This document shows, piece after piece, positions 32,723 through 41,600 of a DNA stretch of 64,000 bases. Position 1 is the stretch's first letter. The number at the start of each line of letters is the position of its first letter. A program made the position numbers and the translations under genes. This DNA comes from a virus. The stretch is from IMG/VR virus record IMGVR_UViG_3300036790_000551, positions 1 to 64,000 of that record; one strand, 5' to 3'. The notes under the pieces were generated by a model that worked only from the letters and a program-made list of their open reading frames with translations, was not told the DNA's origin and made no database searches.

Positions 32723-33043
32723 ATGCCTATGAAGTCTACGGACAAGCATGAGAAGTCTACGGACAAGCATGAGAAGCACCTACAGACGCTCCTGGTGAAG
32801 GCCCAGGAGGCATTGGACGAGGTCAAGCACTATGCCGTGCTTCACAACCTGGAGTTCGAGTTCGCAGGCCTCCGTCGAGGCTTGGAGGGTAGAGACTACG
32901 GACCCGTCACCCGAGAGGACTTCGGTGGCGAGGACGATGAGTATCTCCAGCGTGAAATCAAGGCCGGCCGATACAGCGTCAAGGTAAGCAGCCTCGACTT
33001 CGATAGCAAATGGATGGGCTCCTGGTCCCCGGGATGCGGCTGA
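32723..33043 (+). CDS. W-SS-C paralogue 4
   Basis: 106 residues. It starts with a duplicated KSTDKHE unit (two tandem copies). A helix follows (LQTLLVKAQEALDEVKHYAV), then LEFEFAGLRRG, a variable part, and GSWSPGCG at the C-terminus. GGGAAGGA lies upstream of the ATG. It continues the paralogue array after the inserted cassette. Confidence 0.65.
   Translation: MPMKSTDKHEKSTDKHEKHLQTLLVKAQEALDEVKHYAVLHNLEFEFAGLRRGLEGRDYGPVTREDFGGEDDEYLQREIKAGRYSVKVSSLDFDSKWMGSWSPGCG
32731..32772 (+). repeat. Two tandem 21-bp repeats
   Basis: Two exact 21-bp copies (32731-32751, 32752-32772) encode KSTDKHE twice near the N-terminus of paralogue 4; the exactness suggests a recent slippage duplication. Confidence 0.85.
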
Positions 33044-33046
33044 GCC

Positions 33047-33448
33047 GTGACCGACGATGTTCATGAACCGGGACCTGTCAGACCGCTGACTGCGGTCGAA
33101 CTCCGACGGGAGGAGGGCCATGCGAAGATGCAGGCGCTCCTGGTCTCCCTCAAGGAGACCATCGACGTCATGTGGGACGTCGCGACTGAGCACGGCATCG
33201 AACGGGTCGAGTTCATGGGAAACTACCTCCACTTCGGGACGGACTTCGGGTACGGCAACTGGGACAGTTTCTCTAATCGCTTTGTCAAGACCGAGGATGG
33301 GTTCGAGGCCGCTGTCGGCGGTCCGGTTCTCAACGATGAGTATTGGTCGCAATCCTCCTATGGCTGCTGGATTGATGATAAGGCTCGGGCGTGGATGTGG
33401 GGACCTGACCCTGCGAAATGGCGGAAGACGAGTTACGATGAAGACTGA
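33047..33448 (+). CDS. W-SS-C paralogue 5
   Basis: 133 residues from GTG, three bases after paralogue 4. Helix (GHAKMQALLVSLKETIDVMW), then GIERVEFMGNYLHFG, then YWSQSSYGCW, followed by a 25-residue extension containing more Trp. It is the longest and most divergent member. Confidence 0.6.
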   Translation: MTDDVHEPGPVRPLTAVELRREEGHAKMQALLVSLKETIDVMWDVATEHGIERVEFMGNYLHFGTDFGYGNWDSFSNRFVKTEDGFEAAVGGPVLNDEYWSQSSYGCWIDDKARAWMWGPDPAKWRKTSYDED

Positions 33449-33460
33449 CGACGGCTGCGG

Positions 33461-33466
33461 TATGAT
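33461..33466 (+). promoter_or_regulatory. -10-like element TATGAT, leaderless-type
   Basis: TATGAT ends 6 nt before the ATG at 33473. Confidence 0.65.
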
Positions 33467-33472
33467 GTCCGC

Positions 33473-34468
33473 ATGCTTCTCATCGGTTCCAAGGCGCTGA
33501 GGCTTCGAGGCATCGACACCGGACGGCCGCCTCTCGACGTCGACGTCATCGCGACCTTCGACGAACTTGGCAAACTCACGCGATGGATGTCGGCCCGCAG
33601 TCGGACGGTTTCGATTCCCCTCTCCGTCAACAAGACGGTCCTTAAGTCTGTTGATGGAACGATAGTTGAGGTCGAGATTGCCTGGCCGGACACCGCGGCC
33701 CACTCCCTCCTCACCGAGGGGAGCGTCTGGGCCCCTGACGTCAAGGACGACTGGTTGATGTCCGCGAACGGGTTCCCGCATCCGTTCGACGTTCAGGTCG
33801 CCACCCTGGACCAACTCTATGCACTGAAGATGTCCCATCGGTACCTGAAGAACAGTCCGCACTTCCTGAAGACGATGCGTGACATCCAACTGATGCGGAG
33901 CATGGGTGCCAAGGTCGTCAGCGCAGACTGGCTGAAGCGGCGTGAACTCGAGACCTACACCTACAAGCATCCGAAGTTGAACGTGATGAAGAAGGACTTC
34001 TTCACGGGCGACGGCGTCCAGTACGTCTTCGAACACGACGACATCCACGTCGCGATGGCTCACTTCAGCGGTAAGTGTGGTGACCCTGTTCCTGCCTACA
34101 CCCTCTACGCTAAGGACGGTGAGCAGGTTAAGAGCGACAAAGTCAAGTTCCTCTCTCTCTCAGAGGATGTTCGCCTCTACGGCGTCCTCGAGGAGGCCCA
34201 GGTCCTGGCCTTGGAGCGCAGCCAGATACCCTTCCGTGGTAAGGTGGAGGCACGTCGGTCGTTCGACATCGCGCTGATGAAGGTCTGTACCAGCATCACG
34301 AGCGGTTGGTTCCGGGAGTATGCCTGGGAGAATTTCGACCGCGTGAACCTGCTCTACGAGAACGACTACGTAGAGCGTTTCTGGAGGGCCGTCGACGACG
34401 GACACGTGAGGAAGATTGCTGAAGCCGACCGACAGGACCCTGTTAGTAACCCACAAAAATTGCCTTGA
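33473..34468 (+). CDS. Nucleotidyltransferase-superfamily-like protein
   Basis: 331 residues, predicted leaderless. LLIGSKALRL followed by PPLDVDVIATFDE (about 21-33) has the G-S ... D-x-D pattern of the polymerase-beta-like nucleotidyltransferase fold, and a later Glu/Asp strand (GTIVEVEIAW) could supply the third acidic residue. Downstream, VATLDQLYALKMSHRY and EHDDIHVAMAHF are typical of a phage protein type of unknown substrate. Possible roles: adding nucleotides to RNA or protein. The 3' end overlaps the DHH gene by 53 bases. Confidence 0.55.
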   Translation: MLLIGSKALRLRGIDTGRPPLDVDVIATFDELGKLTRWMSARSRTVSIPLSVNKTVLKSVDGTIVEVEIAWPDTAAHSLLTEGSVWAPDVKDDWLMSANGFPHPFDVQVATLDQLYALKMSHRYLKNSPHFLKTMRDIQLMRSMGAKVVSADWLKRRELETYTYKHPKLNVMKKDFFTGDGVQYVFEHDDIHVAMAHFSGKCGDPVPAYTLYAKDGEQVKSDKVKFLSLSEDVRLYGVLEEAQVLALERSQIPFRGKVEARRSFDIALMKVCTSITSGWFREYAWENFDRVNLLYENDYVERFWRAVDDGHVRKIAEADRQDPVSNPQKLP

Positions 34469-35342
34469 CGGCACCGGTTCCGCGTTCGTCTTCGTGAAGG
34501 CCGGCGGCCTGCAGGCCAACGTTCGCTTTCGGTTGCCGAACAACTGCGTCCTCAAGCCCAATGACGTCATGGGCCTCGACGAGGTGTGGTTCGTTGACGT
34601 CTGCCCATCGGACCTGACCGACCCGGCCGGCGGACTTCCGTTTCGGGTCATCGACCATCACGTGACGAACGTCCGTCGATTCGATGGTGACCCCCGCTGC
34701 ACGTTCTCCCTGGACCACAGCGGAACGTCGCTGTTGGCCCGAGAGGTCGGGCTCGTGGGCTTTGACCGCCTAGTTCGGGCCCTGGAGGCGTACGACCTCG
34801 GGCGGTTCCATGACGCCGACGGCATGCTGCTAGCCGACCTCGCCTCGACATACGCCCAGGACGAGATGCTGAATCGACTCGTCGGAAGGCTTTCGAAGTC
34901 TGAGAACCTTTACGACAGCCATCCGATTCTCGATAGCGAGTACTTCGTGGCCCGCGCCGAGGGGGTCGCGGGAATGCGTGATGATTGGGCCCGGCGCTGC
35001 GCCCGGTCTGCCTACGTCTTCATCCTCGATGACAACTATGCCCTCGACGACCGCCGGTTCGTGGCAGCCCTCGCGGTCTGTCCGCCTAACTGGACAAACG
35101 CCGTCTCCCAGGCCATCATGGACCGGGACGACTTCAGGTACTGCGGAGCGGACGTGTCAGTGCAGGTCGCCGTCTGCGTCGACCCAAACGGTGGACAGGT
35201 GAGCCTGCGGACCCGGGACGACGCCGTCGACTGTAGTAGGATAGCCGAGGGCTTCGGCGGCGGCGGGCACCGTAAGGCAGCAGGTTTTCGGACCGTCGGC
35301 GGCACCGGCCTCCGCGGTCTCATTGAGGAGATATTCGAATGA
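34416..35342 (+). CDS. DHH-family phosphoesterase (NrnA/RecJ-like)
   Basis: 308 residues from TTG 34416, the only start early enough to keep the first motif. THKNCLDGTGSA (motif I, Asp), VWFVDVCPSD (motif II), RVIDHHVTN (DHH, motif III) and the C-terminal DHHA1 module with GFGGGGHRKAAGF are present in order. Family members degrade short RNA/DNA fragments or cleave linear dinucleotides with Mn ions. It may recycle nucleotides from degraded nucleic acid. Overlaps both neighbours. Confidence 0.75.
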   Translation: MLKPTDRTLLVTHKNCLDGTGSAFVFVKAGGLQANVRFRLPNNCVLKPNDVMGLDEVWFVDVCPSDLTDPAGGLPFRVIDHHVTNVRRFDGDPRCTFSLDHSGTSLLAREVGLVGFDRLVRALEAYDLGRFHDADGMLLADLASTYAQDEMLNRLVGRLSKSENLYDSHPILDSEYFVARAEGVAGMRDDWARRCARSAYVFILDDNYALDDRRFVAALAVCPPNWTNAVSQAIMDRDDFRYCGADVSVQVAVCVDPNGGQVSLRTRDDAVDCSRIAEGFGGGGHRKAAGFRTVGGTGLRGLIEEIFE

Positions 35343-36373
35343 GCCTCAGGGTTTACGGCGACAGTCTGAACTTCATCCATCGGGCGTTGATGCGAGAGTT
35401 AGCGGAGGACCCGGAGTGCGAGAGCGCTCCCCGAGGCAAACCAATCAAGGAACTCATCGCGTCGTCGTTCACGTTGACGGACCCTCGAAACCGGCTCATT
35501 ACGAGTCCGGCCCGGAAGATGAACTACGGGTTCAGCGTCGGGGAGTTCTGTTGGTACCTCCGGGGAGACACGGACCTCGAGACGATGGTCTATTACAACA
35601 AGCGGATGGCCCAGTTCTCTGATGACGGAAAGACCATCAACTCCGCCTACGGAGACAGGATGTTCAATCCGACGCCGGGATACGCCTACGGCGTCATCAA
35701 CGGGAAGTTTGGGCCATACTCCCCGTTCGAGTTTGTGATGGCGGAACTCAAGAGGGACCCCGACAGTCGTCGGGCCGTGATGCACATTAACCGGTCCCAT
35801 GACCTCATCAACGCTGTCTCCAACGGGTCCAAGGACGTCCCCTGTACTATGTCCCTGCAACTCCTCGTCAGGAACCGGAAGTTGCATATGCACGTGCTGA
35901 TGAGGAGCAGCGACATCAATTGGGGGCTTCCTCACGATGTCTTTAGTTTCACGTGCCTCCAAGAGGTCTTTCTCTATGAGTTACAGGCCGCCGGGGTGCC
36001 GGTCGATGACCTGGGGGAGTACCACCACACGGCAGGCTCCCTCCACCTCTATGAGCCATTTTACGGCCTGGCCAAGGAGATAGCGGCCGAGCCCCTTGAG
36101 ACCCCTGCTCCGATGAGCCCGTTCACTCTGGCACAGGTCCAGGGACTGGCTGAGGTGATTGAGCCGGCCATTCGGAACGGAGACCGAGGCAACCTCCTCA
36201 ACGTTGGAACCTCAGAGGGAACGGAGACGCTCTCGTGGATGACCGACCGCCTACTCGACCATCGCGTGAAGCGAGAAGCCGAGGAGGTTGAGCGCAACCG
36301 AAAGGACGCCGCTTTGAACGAACTTAGTCGATTGTCTGAAGAGATTCTTGCCGAGAAGGAGACCGAGAAGTGA
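35339..36373 (+). CDS. Thymidylate-synthase family enzyme, probable dCMP hydroxymethylase
   Basis: 344 residues; ATGA overlap start. ThyA-family core: DPDSRRAVMHIN, catalytic C169 in DVPCTMSLQ, and RSSDINWGLPHDVFSF. Where ThyA has Asn (LGLPFN) this has Asp200 (GLPHD); in T4-type dCMP hydroxymethylases an Asp at this site switches specificity from dUMP to dCMP. HLYEPFY ends the core; a C-terminal 60-residue charged helix is extra. Because a separate ThyX (49425) can supply dTMP, a dCMP-modifying role is likely, giving 5-hydroxymethyl- or methyl-dCMP. A plain thymidylate synthase remains possible. Confidence 0.7.
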   Translation: MSLRVYGDSLNFIHRALMRELAEDPECESAPRGKPIKELIASSFTLTDPRNRLITSPARKMNYGFSVGEFCWYLRGDTDLETMVYYNKRMAQFSDDGKTINSAYGDRMFNPTPGYAYGVINGKFGPYSPFEFVMAELKRDPDSRRAVMHINRSHDLINAVSNGSKDVPCTMSLQLLVRNRKLHMHVLMRSSDINWGLPHDVFSFTCLQEVFLYELQAAGVPVDDLGEYHHTAGSLHLYEPFYGLAKEIAAEPLETPAPMSPFTLAQVQGLAEVIEPAIRNGDRGNLLNVGTSEGTETLSWMTDRLLDHRVKREAEEVERNRKDAALNELSRLSEEILAEKETEK

Positions 36374-36783
36374 GCAGTCGCCCCGACATCGAACTTGCCC
36401 TGGACGTCCGCAGCCATGAGCGCGTCGTCGTGCTGGCTTCCTCGGACTCCGAGTATGAGTATCCGGAGCATTGGATTCGTCCGTCCCGAGCCGCGGAACT
36501 TGAGCAGATAGACGAGGCCACTGTGGTCATCGTCGACCGCGCCGAGTTGCAGCGCCGCACCCTGACGACGGTCGCTGAGCGCCGTCCGCGGCTCCTGGCC
36601 GTCTCTCCGAACGGAGTGGAGGGGGAGAAGGCCGCTCGCCGGATGTTGACATCGCTCTTTCCGTGGTCCGAGGTCTGGACGATACAGACGGCGTTCGGTC
36701 GACTCCTGGTCACGAAGGACGCGGTCGGGCCGGTGTACGACCGAGAGCAACTCGTTGACATGAGAACGTCCGGAGCGGCCTGA
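36370..36783 (+). CDS. Hypothetical protein coupled to the dCMP-modifying enzyme
   Basis: 137 residues from GTG, overlapping the upstream stop by 4 bases. A Rossmann-like alternation of strands (VVVLASSDSE, ATVVIVDRAEL, RLLAVSPNG, GRLLVTKDAVG) and helices. No motif identifies it. Co-translation with the ThyA-family gene hints at a related nucleotide role. Confidence 0.55.
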   Translation: MSSRPDIELALDVRSHERVVVLASSDSEYEYPEHWIRPSRAAELEQIDEATVVIVDRAELQRRTLTTVAERRPRLLAVSPNGVEGEKAARRMLTSLFPWSEVWTIQTAFGRLLVTKDAVGPVYDREQLVDMRTSGAA

Positions 36784-36784
36784 G

Positions 36785-37150
36785 ATGGCAGACAAATTGG
36801 ACAAGGTCTTTGTGAAGCAGCGCGAGTTCGTCGACATGCTCGTCGAGCACGACAAGTTTCCGGAGTATCCGGTCGACTTGACGACAAAAATCGGGCAACG
36901 GTTTGCCAAGGAGGTCATCTTCAATCTTTCTGAAGAACTCTTTGAGGCTTCGTTTACCCTGAAGAACCGTCAGCACAAGTTGAGCAACGACAACGAGTTG
37001 GACTTCGAACACTATCGTGAAGAACTCGGTGATGCGTTCGCGTACTTCATTGAACTCTGTCTCATCAGCGGCATCTCGGCCGACGACATCTACGAGGAGT
37101 ACACCCGAAAGAACGCTATCGTGAAGCAGCGATTGGCGGACGGGTACTGA
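36785..37150 (+). CDS. MazG/dUTPase-type all-alpha NTP pyrophosphatase
   Basis: 121 residues. FNLSEELFEASFTLKN, then EELGDAFAYFIELCLISGIS and YEEYTRKNAIVKQR match the E-x-x-E ... E-x-x-D metal-binding helices of the MazG/dimeric dUTPase superfamily. It hydrolyses (d)NTPs to monophosphates. Next to a dCMP-modifying enzyme, a likely job is removing unmodified dCTP or dUTP from the pool, as T4 gp56 does. Substrate unproven. Confidence 0.7.
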   Translation: MADKLDKVFVKQREFVDMLVEHDKFPEYPVDLTTKIGQRFAKEVIFNLSEELFEASFTLKNRQHKLSNDNELDFEHYREELGDAFAYFIELCLISGISADDIYEEYTRKNAIVKQRLADGY

Positions 37151-37368
37151 TGTTGTATCCGTGGCCGTGCTTCATCTGTCTCTCAGTCGACTGCTGTCCC
37201 CGTAACCATCAGAACGAGTTGCTTAACGATGAGCAAACGCTTCGCTTAGCAAAGGAGATGTTCGATGACAAAGGCCTCAGGGCCGGCCGCGGCCGCATGC
37301 TGGCACGCTGCGTCATTGTTCGATTGACCGGTGTTGACCCCGGTCCTGCCTTTCCTAATGATTATTGA
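37150..37368 (+). CDS. Small Cys-containing hypothetical protein
   Basis: 72 residues, start overlapping the previous stop (TGATG). N-terminal CFICLSVDCCPRNH has four Cys and one His that could hold a zinc ion. The rest is helical. No family recognised. Confidence 0.5.
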   Translation: MLYPWPCFICLSVDCCPRNHQNELLNDEQTLRLAKEMFDDKGLRAGRGRMLARCVIVRLTGVDPGPAFPNDY

Positions 37369-37371
37369 GGA

Positions 37372-37764
37372 TTGAATTCATTGAAGTTCCTTCGCAAGGA
37401 TAAGGACGGCGGCCCAAAATCGACCGTCACGGGATACTGGCTGACTGAGTTAAAAAGGCTCTTCAGCGTCGTGTTGTTGAAGTTCGAGAACGGAAGCCGC
37501 GAAGAATACCACTCCCATGCCTTCACGAGCCTAAACTGGGTCCTCAGTGGCCGAGTTGTTGAGCAACACGTCCAGGGAATCGAGCAGGTCCATGGGCCGA
37601 GCGTCTGGCCGGTCATTACGCACCGTCACACGTACCATCGGGTGGTGAGTGAGGGGACGACCTGGGTCTTCTCTCTCCGCGGACCATGGGCCAAGACCTG
37701 GCTTGAGTTCGACCCGAAGACGAAGCGGGAGACCACTCTGACGCACGGCCGAAAGGAAGTCTGA
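37372..37764 (+). CDS. Cupin-like protein
   Basis: 130 residues from TTG (37372, or 37381 which is better spaced from GAGG). YHSHAFTSLNWVLSGRVVEQ gives the first cupin-type His pair and Gly, and HRHTYHRVVSEG the second His-rich strand. This is a small double-stranded beta-helix that probably binds a metal. Phage cupins of this type have no agreed substrate. TGATG overlap with the next gene. Confidence 0.6.
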   Translation: MNSLKFLRKDKDGGPKSTVTGYWLTELKRLFSVVLLKFENGSREEYHSHAFTSLNWVLSGRVVEQHVQGIEQVHGPSVWPVITHRHTYHRVVSEGTTWVFSLRGPWAKTWLEFDPKTKRETTLTHGRKEV

Positions 37765-37952
37765 TGCTACGCTGTAGTCGGTACGTTTATCATGACTGCC
37801 CGAACCCCCCGACGCTAGTCGGACTTCCGTGGCCGACTCCGCTGTGTGAGGAGTGCGCCGTGGGTTGGTGTGACGGACCGAATCCGTTAGGACAGAAGGA
37901 AGTTCGTCCGATGACTGAGGATGAGTTGCGAAGGGTTAGAGAGAATGGGTGA
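37764..37952 (+). CDS. Small Cys-rich hypothetical protein
   Basis: 62 residues. Cys residues at about 4, 12, 28, 31 and 36, with LCEECAVGWC as a zinc-binding-like cluster, and an acidic helix at the C-terminus. No family recognised. Confidence 0.5.
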   Translation: MLRCSRYVYHDCPNPPTLVGLPWPTPLCEECAVGWCDGPNPLGQKEVRPMTEDELRRVRENG

Positions 37953-38529
37953 CTGCGCTGACGATACGATGAACTGGGAGGACGAGCCTGGAGACCACTA
38001 CGTCGGCGACGGCGGTTTGAGTGACCAACGGCTAGATGAGTATATTCGCGGGCCTGACCGGTTTCGGCGGACATCGACGTATGACCCGAACTCGGAGCGG
38101 GCTAGGTTCGGTCGCGGTTCCGAGGTCTTCCTCGTTGGTCAGTTGAACAAACTCTGTCCCCAGGGAATGCGTCGCGTTCAACTGCTCACCGACAAACAGT
38201 TCCTCACGGCACGGGAAGCCATCGAGAACTCGCGCAACGGCGATGCCGTCGTTCAGGAAATGATTCCCGGGATGGGTTGGCGGCGCCGGCGAACGTTAGA
38301 ACTGAAGTCATCCGACGGCTGGCCGAACGTCACGATTTCAGACAGCGAGTTGGCAGAGAGTGAGGCCGAGTTCATCGTGGCCCTCACCGTCGTTAAGAAC
38401 GACCTGGCCATCTGGGCCTGCACAATGGAAAGCGCACGTGAACACTCCTTCATGCCAGGCAATGCCCGCTTCTGGGTCGTGCCTCGAGACCGAGTGCCGA
38501 CCGTACCCTTGCGAGAGGTGCTGCAGTGA
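37945..38529 (+). CDS. Hypothetical protein
   Basis: 194 residues; ATG overlaps the previous gene's end by 8 bases. An acidic N-terminus, then a basic segment (RFRRTSTYDPNSERARFGRG) and an alpha/beta C-terminal part (EFIVALTVVKNDLAIWACTM). No family recognised. Confidence 0.55.
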   Translation: MGDCADDTMNWEDEPGDHYVGDGGLSDQRLDEYIRGPDRFRRTSTYDPNSERARFGRGSEVFLVGQLNKLCPQGMRRVQLLTDKQFLTAREAIENSRNGDAVVQEMIPGMGWRRRRTLELKSSDGWPNVTISDSELAESEAEFIVALTVVKNDLAIWACTMESAREHSFMPGNARFWVVPRDRVPTVPLREVLQ

Positions 38530-38606
38530 GGGTCGCCTTCACCGGCCACCGGCCGGACAGGATTAACCATCGCGTCAACGAGGTCTATTCGGCCATCCAC
38601 GGATGA
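38526..38606 (+). pseudogene. Truncated SLOG/YpsA-like protein, N-terminus only
   Basis: A 26-residue frame from GTG (GTGA overlap) begins MRVAFTGHRPDRINHRVNEV. The beta strand plus TGHRP loop is the typical start of SLOG/DUF1273 (YpsA-like) nucleotide-sensing proteins, normally about 130-190 residues. Here it stops immediately before the polymerase gene, so it is probably a deletion remnant. Confidence 0.5.
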
Positions 38607-38625
38607 TTAAGTGGGAGAACGATGA

Positions 38626-41600
38626 GTGATTACTCAGATGACTGACCGACGCATCTCCAACCTGCACGGTCATTCATGCTTCAGTTTCCAAGACGGAATC
38701 TGCACTCCCGAGGAAATAATCGAGGCCGCTAAGGCCAAGGGCCTCCGCTCTGTGGCGCTCACGGACCACGGTCACGCACACGGCCACGGCAGGTTCTACT
38801 TGGCCGGCAAGAAGGCCGGAGTCCGCACCCTTCTCGGAATGGAGGCCTATTGCATCAATGACTTCGCCGAGTGGCATGAGTTCAAGGACAAGGTGGCTGA
38901 GGAGAAGCGGGCCCAGAAGGCCGCCGGCAAGGGCGTCGTCCCGTCAATCGACCCGAACGAGGAGCCTGAGGGGCCTGTCGATAAGGCCGCGCTTCTCAAG
39001 GCCATGTCCAAGGTCCTCTATCGCAAGGGCCACCTCGTCCTCCTTGCCCAGAACCGAACCGGCCTCGCGAACATCTACCGCCTCCAGTTCAAGGCCCACA
39101 AGCACGGGTACTACCAGAAGCCGCGCATCGACAAGCGGATGTTGGCCGAGCACGCCGAGGGCATCGTGGCCTCGTCGGCCTGCATGGGCGGAATTCTAAG
39201 CCAGAAAATCTGGGGATTGGAGCGCGGCGAACTCGAGTGGAGCGACGTGGTTCGTGAGGCCCAGGAGTACGCTGAGATATTTCCCGGTCGCTTCTTCCTC
39301 GAACTACAGAGCAACGAGGCGGCGGGCCAACGCTACATCAACGAGCACCTCATCCGGCTCTCCCAGGAGACGGGACTGCCGTTAAACGTCACGATGGACG
39401 CCCACTACGTGGACCCGGAGGACTGGCGCTCACAGCAGATGCTCCACATGCTGATGACCCACCGGGGCGGAAAGGCCCTGACTTTGAACAACCTGCCAGA
39501 GGGTTATTCGTTCGACGTGCGGTCGCTGTTCATCAAGAGCGGCGACGAGTTGTGGGAGAGTTTCCGCCGCCTGAACCCTGAAGTCGACGAGACCACGCTG
39601 GCGCGGGCCTTCGACAACACCCTTTACGCAGACAGTCTCATCAGTGACTTCGAGCCGGACACCTCGATGCGCCTTCCGTCCCTGCCGTATGAGGACACGC
39701 TCGCCGAACTTAGGAGGTCTGCCGCGGCCGGGCTCGTGGCCAAGGGCCTGGTGACCAACGACCAGTACATCGAGCGCCTCAAGTACGAACTCGGCGTCAT
39801 CAAGGAGAAGGGAATCGCGAATTACTTCCTAGTGGTCCGTAACATCTGTGACAGCGCCCGGAAGGAAATGCGCATCGGACCTGGGAGAGGCTCGAGTGCA
39901 GGGTCTTTGATTTGCTACCTGACCGGCATCACGAACATTGACCCGATAGAACACAAGTTGATGTTCGAGCGGTTCATCAACCTGGACCGAGTTGAGTTGC
40001 CGGACATCGACCTCGACTTCGAGGACGTGGACCGCATCAAGGACATTCTCCGTCGCGACTTCGGTGAGGACAACGTTGCGTGTCTCAGCGCCTTCGGAAC
40101 GTCCCAGATTAAGGGCCTGATGAAGGACGTCTGCCGCGTGCACGGCATCGACCACCAGGAGTGCAACCGCACAAACGCCCTCATCGAGCGGGAGATGAAG
40201 GCCCTTTACTCCGAGGGGGAGGGCGTCACTCGGTCGGCAATCACGATTAAACTCGACGACGTCTATCGTCTCAGTCCGTCGTTCAACGCCTTCATCGAGA
40301 AGTATCCCCAGATAGAGCGGGCCATCAAGTCCCTGTACGGCCGCGAGCACCACGTCAGCCGGCACGCCTCAGGCGTCGTCATCGGCGACGACCTGCCGGC
40401 CGAGACCTCTGTCTTCACGTCAAAGGGCGTGGTCCAGGCCTCGTTCACGGACGGAATCGTCGGAAAGACGGCGAGCAGCATGGGCCTGGTGAAGTTCGAC
40501 ATCCTGTCGCTCGCCACGCTCAAGGTCATCGCCAAGGCCCTCGAACTAATTGCCGAACGGACAGGGCGGACCGTGTCCGACGTCGACCGTGAAATCGACC
40601 CGAAAGTCATGGACTTTAACAATCTAGACGTCCTGAAGAAGGTCTTCTGGGAGGGCAACACAACCGGCATCTTCTCCGTGACTTCCGCTGGCATGGTTAA
40701 ACTCTTCCAGCGAGTAAAACCGACCTCATTCGATGACGTTGCCGCCGTTACGGCCCTCTTCCGCCCGGGCCCACTCGGCTCGAAGATGGACGTGATGTTC
40801 GCCAATCGCAAGAACGGCCTCGAGGAGGTCACGTACGACCATCCGATACTCGAGAGCATCATGAAGGACACCTACGGATGTCTCGTCTATCAAGAGCAGA
40901 TGCTGGAAATCGGCCGTCTGATGGGAAAGATGTCATGGAAGGACACCAACCGGCTCCGCAAGTTATTCCTCAAGAAGGACAAGAGCAAGGCGGACGGCTA
41001 CATCGACGAGGAGGAGCGGTACCTCAAGTCCACCCTCATCAAGGGCGTCGTCGAGAATGGGCTCACCGAAGAGCACGGGGAGAAACTCTGGGAGATGTGC
41101 GGGAAGTTCGGGGGCTACGGGTTTAACCGTTCACATTCATATGCCTACGCCATGGTCACGATGCAGACCGCGTACCTGCGCTACCACTACCCGCTCGAGT
41201 TCTTCGCGGCGTTGCTTACGGTCGGTCAGGCCGTCGACCTTCAGACGTACGTGAACGAGATTCGGGCCCAGGGCTTCGAGGTGCTGCCGGTCGACGTCAA
41301 CAGGTCCAAGGCCGCGCACGTCATGGAAGGCAACGCCATCAGGCTCGCCCTCTCCTCTGTGAAGGGCATCGGGCCATCCGCCGTGCAGAAGATTGTGGAC
41401 CACCAGCCCTACGCGGACTGGGAGGCCTTCCTTCTCGACAGCACCTGCTCGAAGACCATCGTGAACGCACTCATCGGTTGCGGGGCCTTCACGGAACTCT
41501 GTCCGGGCCTCTCCGTACGCACCCTGGACGCCCGCCACACCCACTTTCGTGGGGACAAGAAACTCTCCCACAAGAAGAACCGAGACACCGTCCGACCCAC

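Noticed and set aside
32780-34063. 427-codon reverse frame opposite the paralogue array and nucleotidyltransferase-like gene
   Set aside because: Composition is that of antisense shadow, and plus-strand genes there have promoters, ribosome binding sites and coupling.
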